DNA of 64,000 nt from Candidatus Bathyarchaeota archaeon. GTDB taxonomy: Archaea > Thermoproteota > Bathyarchaeia > Bathyarchaeales > Bathycorpusculaceae. Position 1 is the first letter of the stretch, and every line of letters starts with the position of its first letter. This document shows positions 42,609 to 51,628 of the stretch, in pieces. The stretch spans positions 186,001-250,000 of the forward strand of contig JAOZHZ010000018.1 of assembly GCA_026014615.1 (NCBI GenBank), given 5' to 3'. Position numbers and translations under genes: made by a program. The notes below the pieces were generated by a model. That model saw only the letters and a program-made list of their open reading frames with translations, ran no database searches and had not been told where the DNA came from.

Positions 42609-42932
42609 TTACTTTTCCTCCACCTTTTCCACCACGACAAAAGACACTGTCTTGCTTATGGGGCGGCATTCGGCAATCCGCACTCGGTCGCCTTCTTTGG
42701 CGTCTATGCAGGGGGGGTTATGTGATGGTATGTGACCTCGCCTTTTCTCGTACCGCACGTATTTTGTGCTGAACTGTAGGAACTCGCGGTCAACCACCAC
42801 GGTTTTGTCCATTTTAGAGCTTGCAACTACACCGTCCAACACGCGACCTCGCACTGGGAGGGTTCCGTGGAAGGGACAGTTTTTGTCGTTGCAGGTTTTC
42901 TTTGGTTGCTTGTATGTAAACGACATTACCAT
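42609..42932 (-). CDS. rps17: 30S ribosomal protein S17 (uS17)
   Basis: 107 aa; archaeal N-terminus [21 protein letters not shown] and core [16 protein letters not shown] ... [20 protein letters not shown]. Overlaps the RNase P protein gene by seven bases. Confidence 0.95.
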   Translation of the reverse strand: MVMSFTYKQPKKTCNDKNCPFHGTLPVRGRVLDGVVASSKMDKTVVVDREFLQFSTKYVRYEKRRGHIPSHNPPCIDAKEGDRVRIAECRPISKTVSFVVVEKVEEK

Positions 42933-43207
42933 AACCTCTTGATTGATTTTTTGAGGCGATCTTCAGGTTTTCCTACGAGAAGTTTGCCGTCAATTTCGAC
43001 GACTGTTCCGTCGGAAAATTGGAAGTGGAAAACAGCTTGGTCTTTGATTATACTTTTTGTTTTTCCATCTTGCTGTATTAGGAAGGTGTTTCTTGTTTCG
43101 CCAAGCACTGGACCTCGGATGCTAAGGTAGCCTGCGTGGGGGCTGCTGGCGACTGTACCGGTTGTGCCTATAAATTCTTCACGCACTATATCAGGGGTTA
43201 CTTTCAT
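42926..43207 (-). CDS. rnp1: RNase P protein component 1 (Rpp29/Pop4)
   Basis: 93 aa; Sm-like barrel with [33 protein letters not shown] and a [21 protein letters not shown] end, the archaeal Rpp29 pattern. It is a protein cofactor of the tRNA 5'-processing ribozyme. Location between L29 and S17 is conserved in archaea. Confidence 0.92.
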   Translation of the reverse strand: MKVTPDIVREEFIGTTGTVASSPHAGYLSIRGPVLGETRNTFLIQQDGKTKSIIKDQAVFHFQFSDGTVVEIDGKLLVGKPEDRLKKSIKRLW

Positions 43208-43209
43208 GC

Positions 43210-43497
43210 TTACTTTGCCTCCTTAGGTTTCTTTGCCGCGGTGGTTTTAGGCTTCTTTGGCGCGGCTTTGGAGGCGCCTTTCCCTTCGCCTCTGATGCCC
43301 AGCTTGTACTCGTTCTCCACAGTAAGCAACTGAGCAATGGTCTTTCGAATCTCTCTAACGCGCATAGGATTCTCGATGGCTCCGCCAGCGCTAATCATGG
43401 TTCTAAGGCGGGATAATTCTGCCCTCAACTCGCCGACTTTTTTCACGCGTTCTTCAGAGGACATGTTGTTAATTTCTTTCATCCGCAGAATCGCCAC
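43210..43497 (-). CDS. rpl29: 50S ribosomal protein L29 (uL29)
   Basis: 95 aa helical hairpin; MKEINNMSSEERVKKVGELRAEL and NPMRVREIRKTIAQLLTVE identify L29. A short Lys/Ala tail follows. ATG of MAILRM overlaps the rps3 stop by one base; the internal ATG before KEINNMS is an alternative. Confidence 0.93.
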   Translation of the reverse strand: MAILRMKEINNMSSEERVKKVGELRAELSRLRTMISAGGAIENPMRVREIRKTIAQLLTVENEYKLGIRGEGKGASKAAPKKPKTTAAKKPKEAK

Positions 43498-44510
43498 TAC
43501 TCTTTTGCCTCCTCAGCTTTGGGTTCTGTAGCTTGAGAGGTTTCTGCGGGTGGTTGAGTTTCTTCTTCAGGTTTTTCTTCGGTTGGTTCTGGTGTTGGTT
43601 TTGGCTCGGGCTCTGGTTCAGGGGCAGGAGCAGGCTCGGGTGCAGGTGTTGGTTCGGGGGTTTGTGCTTCGGCTTCAGGCTCTGGCTCGGCTTTGGGTTC
43701 AGGTTGAGACTCTGGTTTTGGAGCTTCAGGTTCTGGTTGGGACTCTGGTTTGGCTTTGGGTTCAGGTTTGCTTTTGACTGTGACCTGTGTTTCAGCTACT
43801 GGTTCGGGCTTCTTTTCCTCTTCAACAACCACGATTTGTTCCTGAGGTTCTGTTTTTTGGGGTTCTTTTGCTTCCACTTCAATTTCTGGCTCTTTTTCCA
43901 TCAAGCTTGGTGGAAGTTCGTTAAGAATCTTGATTTTATCTGGAAAGTCTGCGTCTGGAGGCATGATTTTTACGCGGACACCTAGCATCCCTGCCTTAAG
44001 CTGTACGTGGGCTTCGGTTTTGCGGGTGAACTTTAAGGCTGGGTCGCCGCATCTTGGGAAGTATCCAGCGCGGAACTTTTCGAATCGTGCACGTTCTGTG
44101 CGAAGTTTGCCGCTGATTACGATTTCTACACCTAGTGCACCTGCTGCCATTACTTGGTTCACTGCCCAGAATCCTGCACGTCGGAAGTGTATGCCTTTTT
44201 GTAGGGCTGAGGTGATTCGGGAAGCCACAACGTAAGCGTTAAGTTCGGGAACTTCAATTTCAGAAACTGAGATTTGAGGGTTTGCAACCTTGAAGTTTTG
44301 TTCTAAAACGGCTGCGAGTTCACGGATGGTTTCTCCACCGCGACCGATAACGATTCCTGGACGCATCGCGTAAACCACAACGTGCGTGCCTAGGGGGGTT
44401 TTGGATATGTTTACTCCGCCATATCCTGCGCGTTCGAGCCTTTTTTGCAGGAACTCGTCGATTTCAGCGTTTTTAATGGCTTCTGATATAAAACGTTTAA
44501 CAATGGACAT
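43497..44510 (-). CDS. rps3: 30S ribosomal protein S3 (uS3) with Pro/Glu-rich tail
   Basis: Residues 1-205 are archaeal S3: KH domain VVYAMRPGIVIGRGGETIREL and the C-domain GAGALGVEIVISGKLRTERA-like region (MAAGALGVEIVISGK). From about residue 210 a ~125-residue tail of Glu, Pro and Lys repeats follows (PEPEAEAQTPEPTPAPEPAP). Total 337 aa against about 210-230. Helicase-like mRNA entry protein of the small subunit. Confidence 0.95.
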   Translation of the reverse strand: MSIVKRFISEAIKNAEIDEFLQKRLERAGYGGVNISKTPLGTHVVVYAMRPGIVIGRGGETIRELAAVLEQNFKVANPQISVSEIEVPELNAYVVASRITSALQKGIHFRRAGFWAVNQVMAAGALGVEIVISGKLRTERARFEKFRAGYFPRCGDPALKFTRKTEAHVQLKAGMLGVRVKIMPPDADFPDKIKILNELPPSLMEKEPEIEVEAKEPQKTEPQEQIVVVEEEKKPEPVAETQVTVKSKPEPKAKPESQPEPEAPKPESQPEPKAEPEPEAEAQTPEPTPAPEPAPAPEPEPEPKPTPEPTEEKPEEETQPPAETSQATEPKAEEAKE

Positions 44511-44999
44511 TTATGCTTCTTCTCCTTGCCCAGCTTTTTCGCCCAAAGCGATTTCGATGTGGGAGAGGGTGTTGTATTTTGGTGACGCTCTGCCGTGGGC
44601 TCTGGGGGTATACCGTTTAACTTTCATACCGGGGTATGCAGCTGCGTGGATTATTTGGAGCCTGTCTATGTCAAGGCTTTTGTTTTCAGCGTTTGCCTCG
44701 GCGTTTTTGAGTACTTTGAGGACTTGAGTTGCAGCTTTGATGGGGTACCTTCCTGCAAAAGCGTGGTCTAAACCATGGCGGTGACCTGCTTTTTTCTGGT
44801 ATCTACGGAAGGGAACTGCCTTCTTCTTCTCAGCAACATCCAGCAGGTACTCTTTGGCTTTGGTAAGCATCATTCCTTTAATTGTTCTGCACACTTCGCG
44901 TGTGTGTTTATGGGATACCCTAACTTCACGTCCGCTTGCTATGACGGTCTTTTCAGGGTCCAGTTGTTGGGTTATTATTGAGTATCCCCATTTTGGCAT
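44511..44999 (-). CDS. rpl22: 50S ribosomal protein L22 (uL22)
   Basis: ATG at 44999 (MPKWGYSIITQQLDPEKTVI) fits archaeal L22 and has GGAG 11 bases upstream; the longer frame is leader. KTIKGMMLTKAKEYLLDV-type and GRASPKYNTLSHIEIALGE segments confirm. It is the first gene of the operon here: L3, L4, L23, L2 and S19, usually upstream, are not present. Confidence 0.94.
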   Translation of the reverse strand: MPKWGYSIITQQLDPEKTVIASGREVRVSHKHTREVCRTIKGMMLTKAKEYLLDVAEKKKAVPFRRYQKKAGHRHGLDHAFAGRYPIKAATQVLKVLKNAEANAENKSLDIDRLQIIHAAAYPGMKVKRYTPRAHGRASPKYNTLSHIEIALGEKAGQGEEA

Positions 45000-45043
45000 T
45001 TTTGTATCGTCTCCGACTGCGCAACACAACAGCGTAAACGCGT

Positions 45044-45051
45044 ATTATAAG
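45044..45051 (-). promoter_or_regulatory. TATA box of the rpl22-led ribosomal operon
   Basis: On the minus strand CTTATAAT lies about 45 bases before the rpl22 ATG, predicting a leader of roughly 20 bases that contains the GGAG site. Confidence 0.6.
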
Positions 45052-45227
45052 GCTTTCCATCCACAAGTAGTTTTTAAACTAAGTGAGCTAGGTAAGTTGC
45101 CTGTGGGAAACCGCGAATTCGTTGCTGCGAGGTGTACCCATGTTGGAGTAAGGATGCACTTTTATAGTTTTCCAAATGCCTTCTGCATAAAAAATTAAAA
45201 AGGAAAACAAAGAGTTGTGGTTGAAAA

Positions 45228-45335
45228 CGTGGGTTACGGGTTGTTTTTTTACGGTTTTTGCCTACCCCCCTATTTCTACAGGGCTCGTTTTGGGCTGTTT
45301 TTTTGGTTTAGCGTCTGAAACGAGCTTAACCCACG
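45228..45335. other. Large stem-loop in the 45.05-45.63 kb intergenic region
   Basis: Outer arms CGTGGGTTA (45228-45236) and TAACCCACG (45327-45335) enclose an inner pair GCTCGTTT (45283-45290) and AAACGAGC (45318-45325) with T-runs in the loop. A stretch of AAAAGGC-like repeats follows (45340-45400). The 630-base gap between rpl22 and the Lrp-like gene otherwise has no convincing gene; a 70-aa frame at 45404-45616 lacks support. Confidence 0.4.
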
Positions 45336-45560
45336 GCTAGAAAAGGCAAAAAACGGTGGGAAAAGGCGAAAAAAGGCACAAAAAGGCGGGATAAAAGGGG
45401 ATTTTGGTTATAATTGGCAAGATTGCACATATGATGAAACGGTTTTCAGTAAAGGTGCAAAGGCGAGTATTTTGGGGCGTGTCTTCTTTCTTTTTTGGCG
45501 TTGGAGATACGAAAGCAGTTTTTAGAAAGGCATGTTCAAAATCTTTTCAGCATAACGGAA

Positions 45561-45594
45561 AATTTATATCCAAAAGTTCAGTTGTTAAACAACT
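45561..45594 (+). promoter_or_regulatory. TATA box and palindromic operator of the Lrp-like gene
   Basis: AATTTATATC (45561-45570) is followed by AGTTGTT-A-AACAACT (45580-45594), arms perfect, placed at the predicted transcription start. A factor bound there would block initiation, so the gene may be autoregulated or controlled by a paralogue. Confidence 0.5.
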
Positions 45595-45631
45595 AACTGG
45601 ACAACTGGAAGCATAACATGAGGGGGAAAAG

Positions 45632-45868
45632 TTGAAGGCATACATTCTTTTAAACACTAAACCAGGAACTTCACTACAAGTAGTTGAACGAATAAGAGTC
45701 AAAACCAAGGAAGTCATCGTAGCAGATGCCATATTCGGCAGATTTGACGCTGTGGTAGTAGTTGAAGCGCCGACGCTGGAAGCCATCAACAAAATCGTCT
45801 ACGGAATAATAGAAAAAGACCCCACAGTCATACGAACAGAAACCTCCATAGTCCTAGACCCCATGTAA
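45632..45868 (+). CDS. Stand-alone Lrp/AsnC effector (RAM) domain protein
   Basis: 78 aa, TTG start after GAGGGG. AYILLNTKPGTSLQVVERI, DAIFGRFDAVVVVEAPTLEA and VIRTETSIVLDPM form the ACT-like RAM domain that binds amino acids and assembles octamers. The HTH half of a normal Lrp is missing, so it cannot bind DNA alone and may act as sensor or partner. Confidence 0.85.
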   Translation: MKAYILLNTKPGTSLQVVERIRVKTKEVIVADAIFGRFDAVVVVEAPTLEAINKIVYGIIEKDPTVIRTETSIVLDPM

Positions 45869-46010
45869 AAAACACTGCAGAAAACGCAACGAGAAAATTG
45901 CCAAGTTTTTTCTTTCCCGTTTGTTGCGTTGGGTTTCCTGAAGACCGCTTCTTTGGGAAAGCAACAAACTAAATAGTTAAACCTAAAAATATTGTTTGCA
46001 GGTGTCGCTG

Positions 46011-46253
46011 ATGGATTATACCGTGATAGTTATAATTACTAATACGTTGGTTGTTTTGGCGACTTTTGTTGCTACGCTTTATCGGATTAAAATTGAACGC
46101 GAGCAAATCCAGACGGTGAAGAGGAATGTGCAGGCAAAAGAGTGCCTTGAGGCTTTGCGTAAGTACATTAGGGCGGAACGTGACTCAATTCGGAGCATGA
46201 ATGAGGGGGAGCTTCAGGAGTTTTTGGATTATTTAGAGCAGCCTGGCGAATGA
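46011..46253 (+). CDS. Small membrane protein with coiled coil (80 aa)
   Basis: ATG at 46011 preceded by AGGTG; the in-frame upstream TTG is less likely. One span (VIVIITNTLVVLATFVATLY) then a charged helix (EREQIQTVKRNVQAKECLEAL). Family unknown. Confidence 0.55.
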   Translation: MDYTVIVIITNTLVVLATFVATLYRIKIEREQIQTVKRNVQAKECLEALRKYIRAERDSIRSMNEGELQEFLDYLEQPGE

Positions 46254-46383
46254 GGCTGTCCAATAAAACCTGATTGCACCCGCCATTTATCCAGTTTTTC
46301 ATAATAGTTATGAACAAATCTTAACCACGTTTATATATTATTGGACAGTAGTAGGTGTATAGAAAAATGGAGCGAAATAAAAA

Positions 46384-46476
46384 ATGACAACTGAAATGAT
46401 TGGAAGAATTCGAGAATATGTAGAAAAGAGCGGCATCGACTGGATGGCATCAGCATTAGAAGAGGCGGAGGAATAA
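46384..46476 (+). CDS. Small acidic peptide (30 aa)
   Basis: ATG with GGAG ten bases upstream, behind a TATA-like TTTATATATTA at 46330. MTTEMIGRIREYVEKSGIDW... is a perfect helix ending in EEAEE. Four bases before the next small gene. Confidence 0.4.
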   Translation: MTTEMIGRIREYVEKSGIDWMASALEEAEE

Positions 46477-46480
46477 GAAA

Positions 46481-46597
46481 ATGATTGACGCCACTTCAAT
46501 ATTGCTGGCTGCAATGGGAACCATCTCGTTAGGCGTAGCGTTCCTACATTACAAAATAACAAGGCTCAATAAAGCCACCAGCACATCAGCTAATTAG
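46481..46597 (+). CDS. Single-span membrane peptide (38 aa)
   Basis: MIDATSILLAAMGTISLGVA... forms one membrane span followed by a short basic tail. Paired with the acidic peptide just upstream; the pair may be a two-component small membrane system, function unknown. Confidence 0.4.
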   Translation: MIDATSILLAAMGTISLGVAFLHYKITRLNKATSTSAN

Positions 46598-46722
46598 AAC
46601 CCAGTTTTTACACCCTAATCTCCCCAAAAATTTCTAAACACCGTTTTTAGAAAAACATTCAATTTCTCCAATCTCAAAAGGGAAAAAGGGGAAGGTTAAG
46701 CCTCGCCACGTCGCTTATTGAC

Positions 46723-46974
46723 TCAAGATTCCACGCGTGATTCTGCCTCAGCAACCATCATGGTGAGCGTTTTCTGCACTTTGCTCACGTTCATGATTTG
46801 GTCAGAAACTTGCCGGATTTTGTCTACGCTGGCGCCTTTCACTTTGGCTATAATATCATAGACGCCGTAAACCATGTAGGCTTCTTCAACGCCGTCGCAC
46901 GCCTGCAGCTTTTTCAGCACCTCTTCTGTCGAGTTGAGGTCGGTTGTTAGGCAAACGAGGGCTTTAGGCAACAC
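46723..46974 (-). CDS. Second stand-alone Lrp/AsnC effector (RAM) domain protein
   Basis: 83 aa; ALVCLTTDLNSTEEVLKKLQ, VEEAYMVYGVYDIIAKVKGA and KVQKTLTMMVAE follow the RAM pattern (G.yD....v). No HTH. TTG at 46974 or GTG at 46977 are both possible starts. A paralogue of the protein at 45632. Confidence 0.8.
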   Translation of the reverse strand: MLPKALVCLTTDLNSTEEVLKKLQACDGVEEAYMVYGVYDIIAKVKGASVDKIRQVSDQIMNVSKVQKTLTMMVAEAESRVES

Positions 46975-47107
46975 AACACCCTCAAAAACACTATAACACT
47001 TCTAGTATTTGTGATTGTTGCTTTCAACCCTACCCAAAAAGAAACAAACGCTTGAAGTTCCTTAAGAGAATCTTTTTATCTAAAACAGCACAATACCCAC
47101 TTCAAAG

Positions 47108-48058
47108 GTGAAAAATGTGGGTAAAGGTTCAGGTTACGGAAAAGTCATCCTGTTCGGCGAACACTTCGTCGTCCACGGCGTCCCCGGAATCGTCTCCGCA
47201 ACAGACGCAAAAACCGACTCGGAAGTCAAAAAAACCGCACAGGTCATAACCATAACTGACGAGCGAAAAGGCAGCAAAGGTTACGCTGAAGAAAAGAAAC
47301 TTCAACAAATCGAATCCATCCAACGCATGCTTAAAGCCATGGGCATGAACCCCCAAACATCCATGAGCATCTGGATAGGCGGCGACTTGCCAGGTTTTAG
47401 TGGACTGGGAGCTTCAGCGGCGAGCAGTGTAGCCATAGCCCGCGCTATATCAGAGGAGTTTGGCTTAAACCTGCCAGATGAACGCATAAACGAGGTAGCC
47501 TACGAAGCCGAAAAAGCTTACGCAGGTAACCCTTCAGGCATTGACAACACGGCTGCGACGTTTGGCGGTTTTATGTGGTTTAAGAAGAACACAGCTGGCG
47601 GACCAGACTTTGTGGAGAGAATCAGCATCCGCGAACCCGTAGAGATTGTGATTTGCAGCACGGGCAAAGTCGCCAACACCAAAGCCATGGTCGAAGGCGT
47701 CGCCGAACGTAAAAAGCAGAACCCGCAGAAATATGACCCGATGTTCAAACGCGCCGAAGAAATCGCCGCAGAAGGAAAAAAAGCCCTTGAAACAGGCGAC
47801 ATCAAAAAAGTTGGCGAACTCATGAACGAAAACCACACCATCCTGCAAGGCATCGAAGTCTCCAGCAAAGAACTAGACCTGCTGGTGGATATAGCCCGAA
47901 AAGAGGGCGCGTTAGGCGCGAAACTCACTGGGGGCGGCGGAGGAGGCTGCATGGTTGCCCTGACACCGGGCAAGGAGCTGCAGGAGAAAGTTGCCTCAGC
48001 CATGGAAAAAGAAGGCTTCCAAGTTCTGCGAACCAAGGTAGGCGTCCAAAAACAGTAG
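47108..48058 (+). CDS. mvk: Mevalonate kinase
   Basis: Phosphorylates mevalonate at C5. GHMP kinase motifs: GKVILFGEHFVVHG (substrate/ATP N-motif), LPGFSGLGASAASSVAIARA (ATP loop) and KLTGGGGGGCMVAL (motif 3). 316 aa, usual for archaea. GTG start with TATA-like sequence upstream. It is the first step of the modified mevalonate pathway encoded downstream at 50.3-56.4 kb. Confidence 0.93.
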   Translation: MKNVGKGSGYGKVILFGEHFVVHGVPGIVSATDAKTDSEVKKTAQVITITDERKGSKGYAEEKKLQQIESIQRMLKAMGMNPQTSMSIWIGGDLPGFSGLGASAASSVAIARAISEEFGLNLPDERINEVAYEAEKAYAGNPSGIDNTAATFGGFMWFKKNTAGGPDFVERISIREPVEIVICSTGKVANTKAMVEGVAERKKQNPQKYDPMFKRAEEIAAEGKKALETGDIKKVGELMNENHTILQGIEVSSKELDLLVDIARKEGALGAKLTGGGGGGCMVALTPGKELQEKVASAMEKEGFQVLRTKVGVQKQ

Positions 48059-48099
48059 AAGGGTACGCCTGAAAAACGGTATACCTAAACAACTCTTTT

Positions 48100-49362
48100 T
48101 TAAATGGACAGGGGTTCGCCTTTTTCTGGAATACAAACCTCAGTTAATCCCGAAATTTCTTTGGAAAGCGCTTCTGCTTGGTCTAAGTCCCCGTGCATAA
48201 GGAGTGTCTTCTTCGGTTTTAACCTGCTAACCAGCGCGGTGAGTTCCTGCTGGTCAGCGTGCCCCGAAAGCTCAATTTGACTAAAATGCGCCTCCACAGA
48301 AAACGCTTCGCCATTTACCCGGAAATGACCTTTCTCTTTGGCGAGGGTCAGGGGACTATCTGGAGGCAGGTAACCGGAGGTTATGATGACAGAGTTTTCT
48401 TCAACTTCAGCCCACTGAGTCAACAGATTGAGGCTTGCACCCGCGTGACCAAAACCCGAAGTACAAATAGCGATGGCGGGTTCTTTGATGTCAGTTGTGC
48501 GTTCAACGAACTTTACGTGTTTGTACTCAAAGGGTCGGTCTTGCTGCTGAATTTGTTCCGTGAAAAGCTGCTTGTTTGCGTTGAAGTGCCCGTTGATTTT
48601 TTGTGCTAAATTTGAAATCATGTAGGAGTTGTAACGCGGCAGGGCGCCTGTTTCGATGGCGTTGTCTATGAGTTTGGCGACTTCTTGGCTTCGGTGAAAC
48701 GCAAAGGCAGGAACCAAAATGTTGCCGCGGTCCTTCATTGTACTGGCGATTTGTCGAAGGAATTGGTCGATTAGCTCCGTGCGTGGGGGTCTGATTTTTC
48801 CGCCGTAAGTAGACTCGGAAATCAACACATCAGGTGACTGCGGCAGCGCGTCAACGTTGCAGCCTTTGAGTATCTGGGTGTTGTGAAGGCAGAAGTCGCC
48901 CGTGTAGAGAGCCGTTTTGCCTTCTGAGTGGACGCCGACCATTTTTGCGCCTGCAACATGCCCTGCAGGATACAACTCTACTGTCATGCCCGGCAAAGCT
49001 GCAGATTCGTAGTGCATCCAAGCGTCCCGCACTTTCGTAACCGCCGATTCGTCATAGCCAAAGTCAGCTGATTTGATGTTTTGGATCTTCACCATATCTT
49101 TTAGCAGGTCTACGGTTATGTCGCGGGTGACTTTGGAGCCGACGATGCGTTGTTTATTTCGAGATTTGGATAGGCGTACGAGGCTGCCGGTGTGGTCTAA
49201 GTGGGCGTGACTTATTATGATGGCGTCAAAGTTTTTTGGGTATTCGTCGGTGGGTTTGTCGAGTTTTATGCCGTAATCTAACGCTACTTTGCATTGGTCA
49301 GTTTCAACTGCAACACAGGAGCCGCCTACTTCTCGGGCTGCCCCAAGAACCCGAATCCTCAG
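48100..49362 (-). CDS. Beta-CASP metallo-beta-lactamase ribonuclease
   Basis: The frame with ATG at 49095 lacks the first metal motif; coding sequence runs in frame to 49362 and includes ISHAHLDHTG (HxHxDH), VLGAAREVGGSCVAVET and a probable CTG start with AGGTG-like sequence before it. Further motifs are ISESTYGG, LVPAFAFHRSQE, SGHADQQEL and LLMHGD. Restored length is 420 aa, like COG1236 exonucleases without KH domains. It degrades or trims RNA (5'-3' or endo activity in relatives). Convergent with mevalonate kinase. Confidence 0.85.
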   Translation of the reverse strand: MRIRVLGAAREVGGSCVAVETDQCKVALDYGIKLDKPTDEYPKNFDAIIISHAHLDHTGSLVRLSKSRNKQRIVGSKVTRDITVDLLKDMVKIQNIKSADFGYDESAVTKVRDAWMHYESAALPGMTVELYPAGHVAGAKMVGVHSEGKTALYTGDFCLHNTQILKGCNVDALPQSPDVLISESTYGGKIRPPRTELIDQFLRQIASTMKDRGNILVPAFAFHRSQEVAKLIDNAIETGALPRYNSYMISNLAQKINGHFNANKQLFTEQIQQQDRPFEYKHVKFVERTTDIKEPAIAICTSGFGHAGASLNLLTQWAEVEENSVIITSGYLPPDSPLTLAKEKGHFRVNGEAFSVEAHFSQIELSGHADQQELTALVSRLKPKKTLLMHGDLDQAEALSKEISGLTEVCIPEKGEPLSI

Positions 49363-49641
49363 TTCCTACACCTTCACACTTAACTATCGTCTTGGACGCG
49401 CTCCCGAATCCGTAACAGTTGAAATTCTACCTCTCAACAAGATAAGGGGCACTTACCCAGAATCAATAGTACAGTTCACGTTTAAGCTTTCTTGTCACAG
49501 TTAATGCAAAAATCAAACCGCAAACTTCTGTTAGCAGTAGCAGGCACAAAATTGCAGCTGTGTTGAACAAAAAACCAATAAAGCAGATCGCCCCCAAAAG
49601 TTTTAATGCAACTTACAGGCTAATCTCGCCTAACCTTACCG

Positions 49642-50106
49642 ATGCAACTAAAAACGCAAAAGAGGTGTCTGGAGGTAAAGCTTAAACCTAATATGGGAGA
49701 AAGGATGCTCAGAGCTCTTTTAGACTTAGTTATCCTGCGCCTGTTGGAGGAGCACCCTATGAGTGCCTATGAAATAGGTGAAGTCCTAACTAGAAATTTC
49801 GGTTCAAGGATAAGCCCGAGCACAATCTACTGCAAACTTAGCGCCCTACAAAACCAAAAACAAATACACTGCGAAAAAACCAAATCGGGAAAAAGCTACA
49901 GCTTAACCGAGCTGGGAAAACAAACTGTAAACGACCTGCCACTCGTCGTTGAAGAAATCTGTGAATCTGTCCAGATTTTGCTGAGAAGCAAAAACGGTCT
50001 ATTCAAGAAAAAAGAAATGTCGAACACTATGACATATTGGAAACAACATACACTTCTCAAGCTACTGCAACAACAAAGCAAACAACCACCACACGCAACC
50101 ATCTAA
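49642..50106 (+). CDS. PadR-family transcriptional regulator
   Basis: wHTH LLDLVILRLLEEHPMSAYEIG, RISPSTIYCKLSALQNQKQI and a wing KSYSLTELGKQTV give the PadR signature; the C-terminal helix is Gln/Lys-rich. The start at 49642 may be too early; ATG at 49693 or 49705 would start closer to the domain. Confidence 0.75.
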   Translation: MQLKTQKRCLEVKLKPNMGERMLRALLDLVILRLLEEHPMSAYEIGEVLTRNFGSRISPSTIYCKLSALQNQKQIHCEKTKSGKSYSLTELGKQTVNDLPLVVEEICESVQILLRSKNGLFKKKEMSNTMTYWKQHTLLKLLQQQSKQPPHATI

Positions 50107-50314
50107 AACAAAAAAGAAAACAGAAAGGGAAGCAGCTCCAACCACGCAGATACAACAAGTAGAACACCGCATTTGAGTATCTTTTGCAAAAACAAACCAC
50201 GTATAATCAGCACTGAAAGAGCCAATTCAGCGTACACCCCACCCTTTGAGCAAACAGAGTGTTGCGATTATTTTATTAGGAAACTCGGGTTAATTTGAAG
50301 CGAGGCGAACTTAC

Positions 50315-51628
50315 GTGGGCTTACGAAACTTTATCGAACTGCTCCAGAAAAACGGAGAATTAACTAGAATCACCACGCCGATTTCAACCGAGTACGAAAT
50401 CGCCAGCGTCATAGAGGCAATGGGCGAAAAACCAACCTATTTTGAAAATGTGAAAGAGTCCAGCATCCCAGTTGTCGGCGGACTGGTTTCATCTAAAGAC
50501 CTTATCGCCAGAGCCATAGGCACAACCAAAGACCAGCTTTTACCTATCTTGTCAGCCGCAATCGAAAAGCCTGTGGCGCCGCAACTTGTGGAGAAAGGGG
50601 CTTGCCAAGAGGTTGTCGAGTCTGAAGTGGAGTTAACGAAGCTGCCTATCATGCGTTTCACCGAGAAAGACGGCGGCAAATACGTTGACTCGGCAGTAGC
50701 CATCGTGAAAGACCCCGAAACAGGTATTCGGAATATGTGCTTCCACCGTTTGATGATGCTTGACAAAAACCATTTTGTCCCACGATTAGTCGAAGACAGA
50801 GGAACAGACACCATCCTCAAAAAAGCGGGTGGGGAACTTGACATCGCATTCTGCATAGGCAACTCAACCGCCATGCTCCTAGCCGCTGCAACCTCGCTGC
50901 CAAAAGACATTGACGAATTGGGCATGGCAAACGCACTTGAAAAAACTGACCTGGTTAAGTGTAAAACGGTGGATTTGGAGGTTCACAGTGAAGCCGAAAT
51001 TGTCTTAGAAGGCAGAATCACCAAAGAAAAAACCTCCGAGGGGCCCTTCTTGGATTTAACGGGCACCATTGACAAGGTCAGACAGCAACCCATTGTGGAG
51101 ATTAAATGCGTCACCCACAGGCAAGACCCGATGTACCAGACAATTTTGGCGGGTAGAAACGAGCACAAGTTTCTTATGGGTATGCCCAAAGAACCGACCA
51201 TCTTCAACGAAGTTAACAAGGTCTGCCAATGCAAGGACGTTTACATTACGCCGGGTGGGTGTAGTTGGCTTCATGTGGTGGTGCAAATTCGTAAGCAGGA
51301 CCCAGATGACGGCAAAAATGCCATAGTCGCCGCGTTTCAAGGACATAAATCCCTAAAACACTGCGTTGTGGTGGATGAGGACATTAACATTTATGACCCG
51401 CATGATGTGGAGTGGGCAATCGCTACCAGATTCCAAGCCAACAAAAACGCTGTGATTCTTTCAAATCAGCCGGGTTCTTCTCTGGATCCGTCAGGTGACC
51501 TTTCGGAGGGCAAAAAAGCTACCACCTCCAAGGCAGGCTTGGACGCAACCGTTCCCGTAACGTCAACGGGCAAGGGCTTCACCAAAGAGTTGTACCGAAA
51601 GGTTGATTTGAAAAAATTCCTACAGTGA
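50315..51628 (+). CDS. UbiD-family decarboxylase, probable anhydromevalonate phosphate decarboxylase
   Basis: 437 aa UbiD fold using prenylated FMN. MGLRNFIELLQKNGELTRI, NMCFHRLMMLDKNHFVPRL, AGRNEHKFLMG and IYDPHDVEWAIATRFQANK, with the Asp/Glu-Arg set of the family, are visible. In archaea the enzyme that makes isopentenyl phosphate from trans-anhydromevalonate 5-phosphate is a UbiD homologue; adjacency to both aconitase X subunits (four-base overlap) supports that specific role. No UbiX is in the window. Confidence 0.85.
   Translation: MGLRNFIELLQKNGELTRITTPISTEYEIASVIEAMGEKPTYFENVKESSIPVVGGLVSSKDLIARAIGTTKDQLLPILSAAIEKPVAPQLVEKGACQEVVESEVELTKLPIMRFTEKDGGKYVDSAVAIVKDPETGIRNMCFHRLMMLDKNHFVPRLVEDRGTDTILKKAGGELDIAFCIGNSTAMLLAAATSLPKDIDELGMANALEKTDLVKCKTVDLEVHSEAEIVLEGRITKEKTSEGPFLDLTGTIDKVRQQPIVEIKCVTHRQDPMYQTILAGRNEHKFLMGMPKEPTIFNEVNKVCQCKDVYITPGGCSWLHVVVQIRKQDPDDGKNAIVAAFQGHKSLKHCVVVDEDINIYDPHDVEWAIATRFQANKNAVILSNQPGSSLDPSGDLSEGKKATTSKAGLDATVPVTSTGKGFTKELYRKVDLKKFLQ

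Noticed and set aside
43533-43985. 150-aa plus-strand frame opposite rps3
   Set aside because: It mirrors the Glu/Pro repeats of the S3 tail and is almost only Phe, Gly, Leu, Arg and Trp; a shadow of low-complexity coding.
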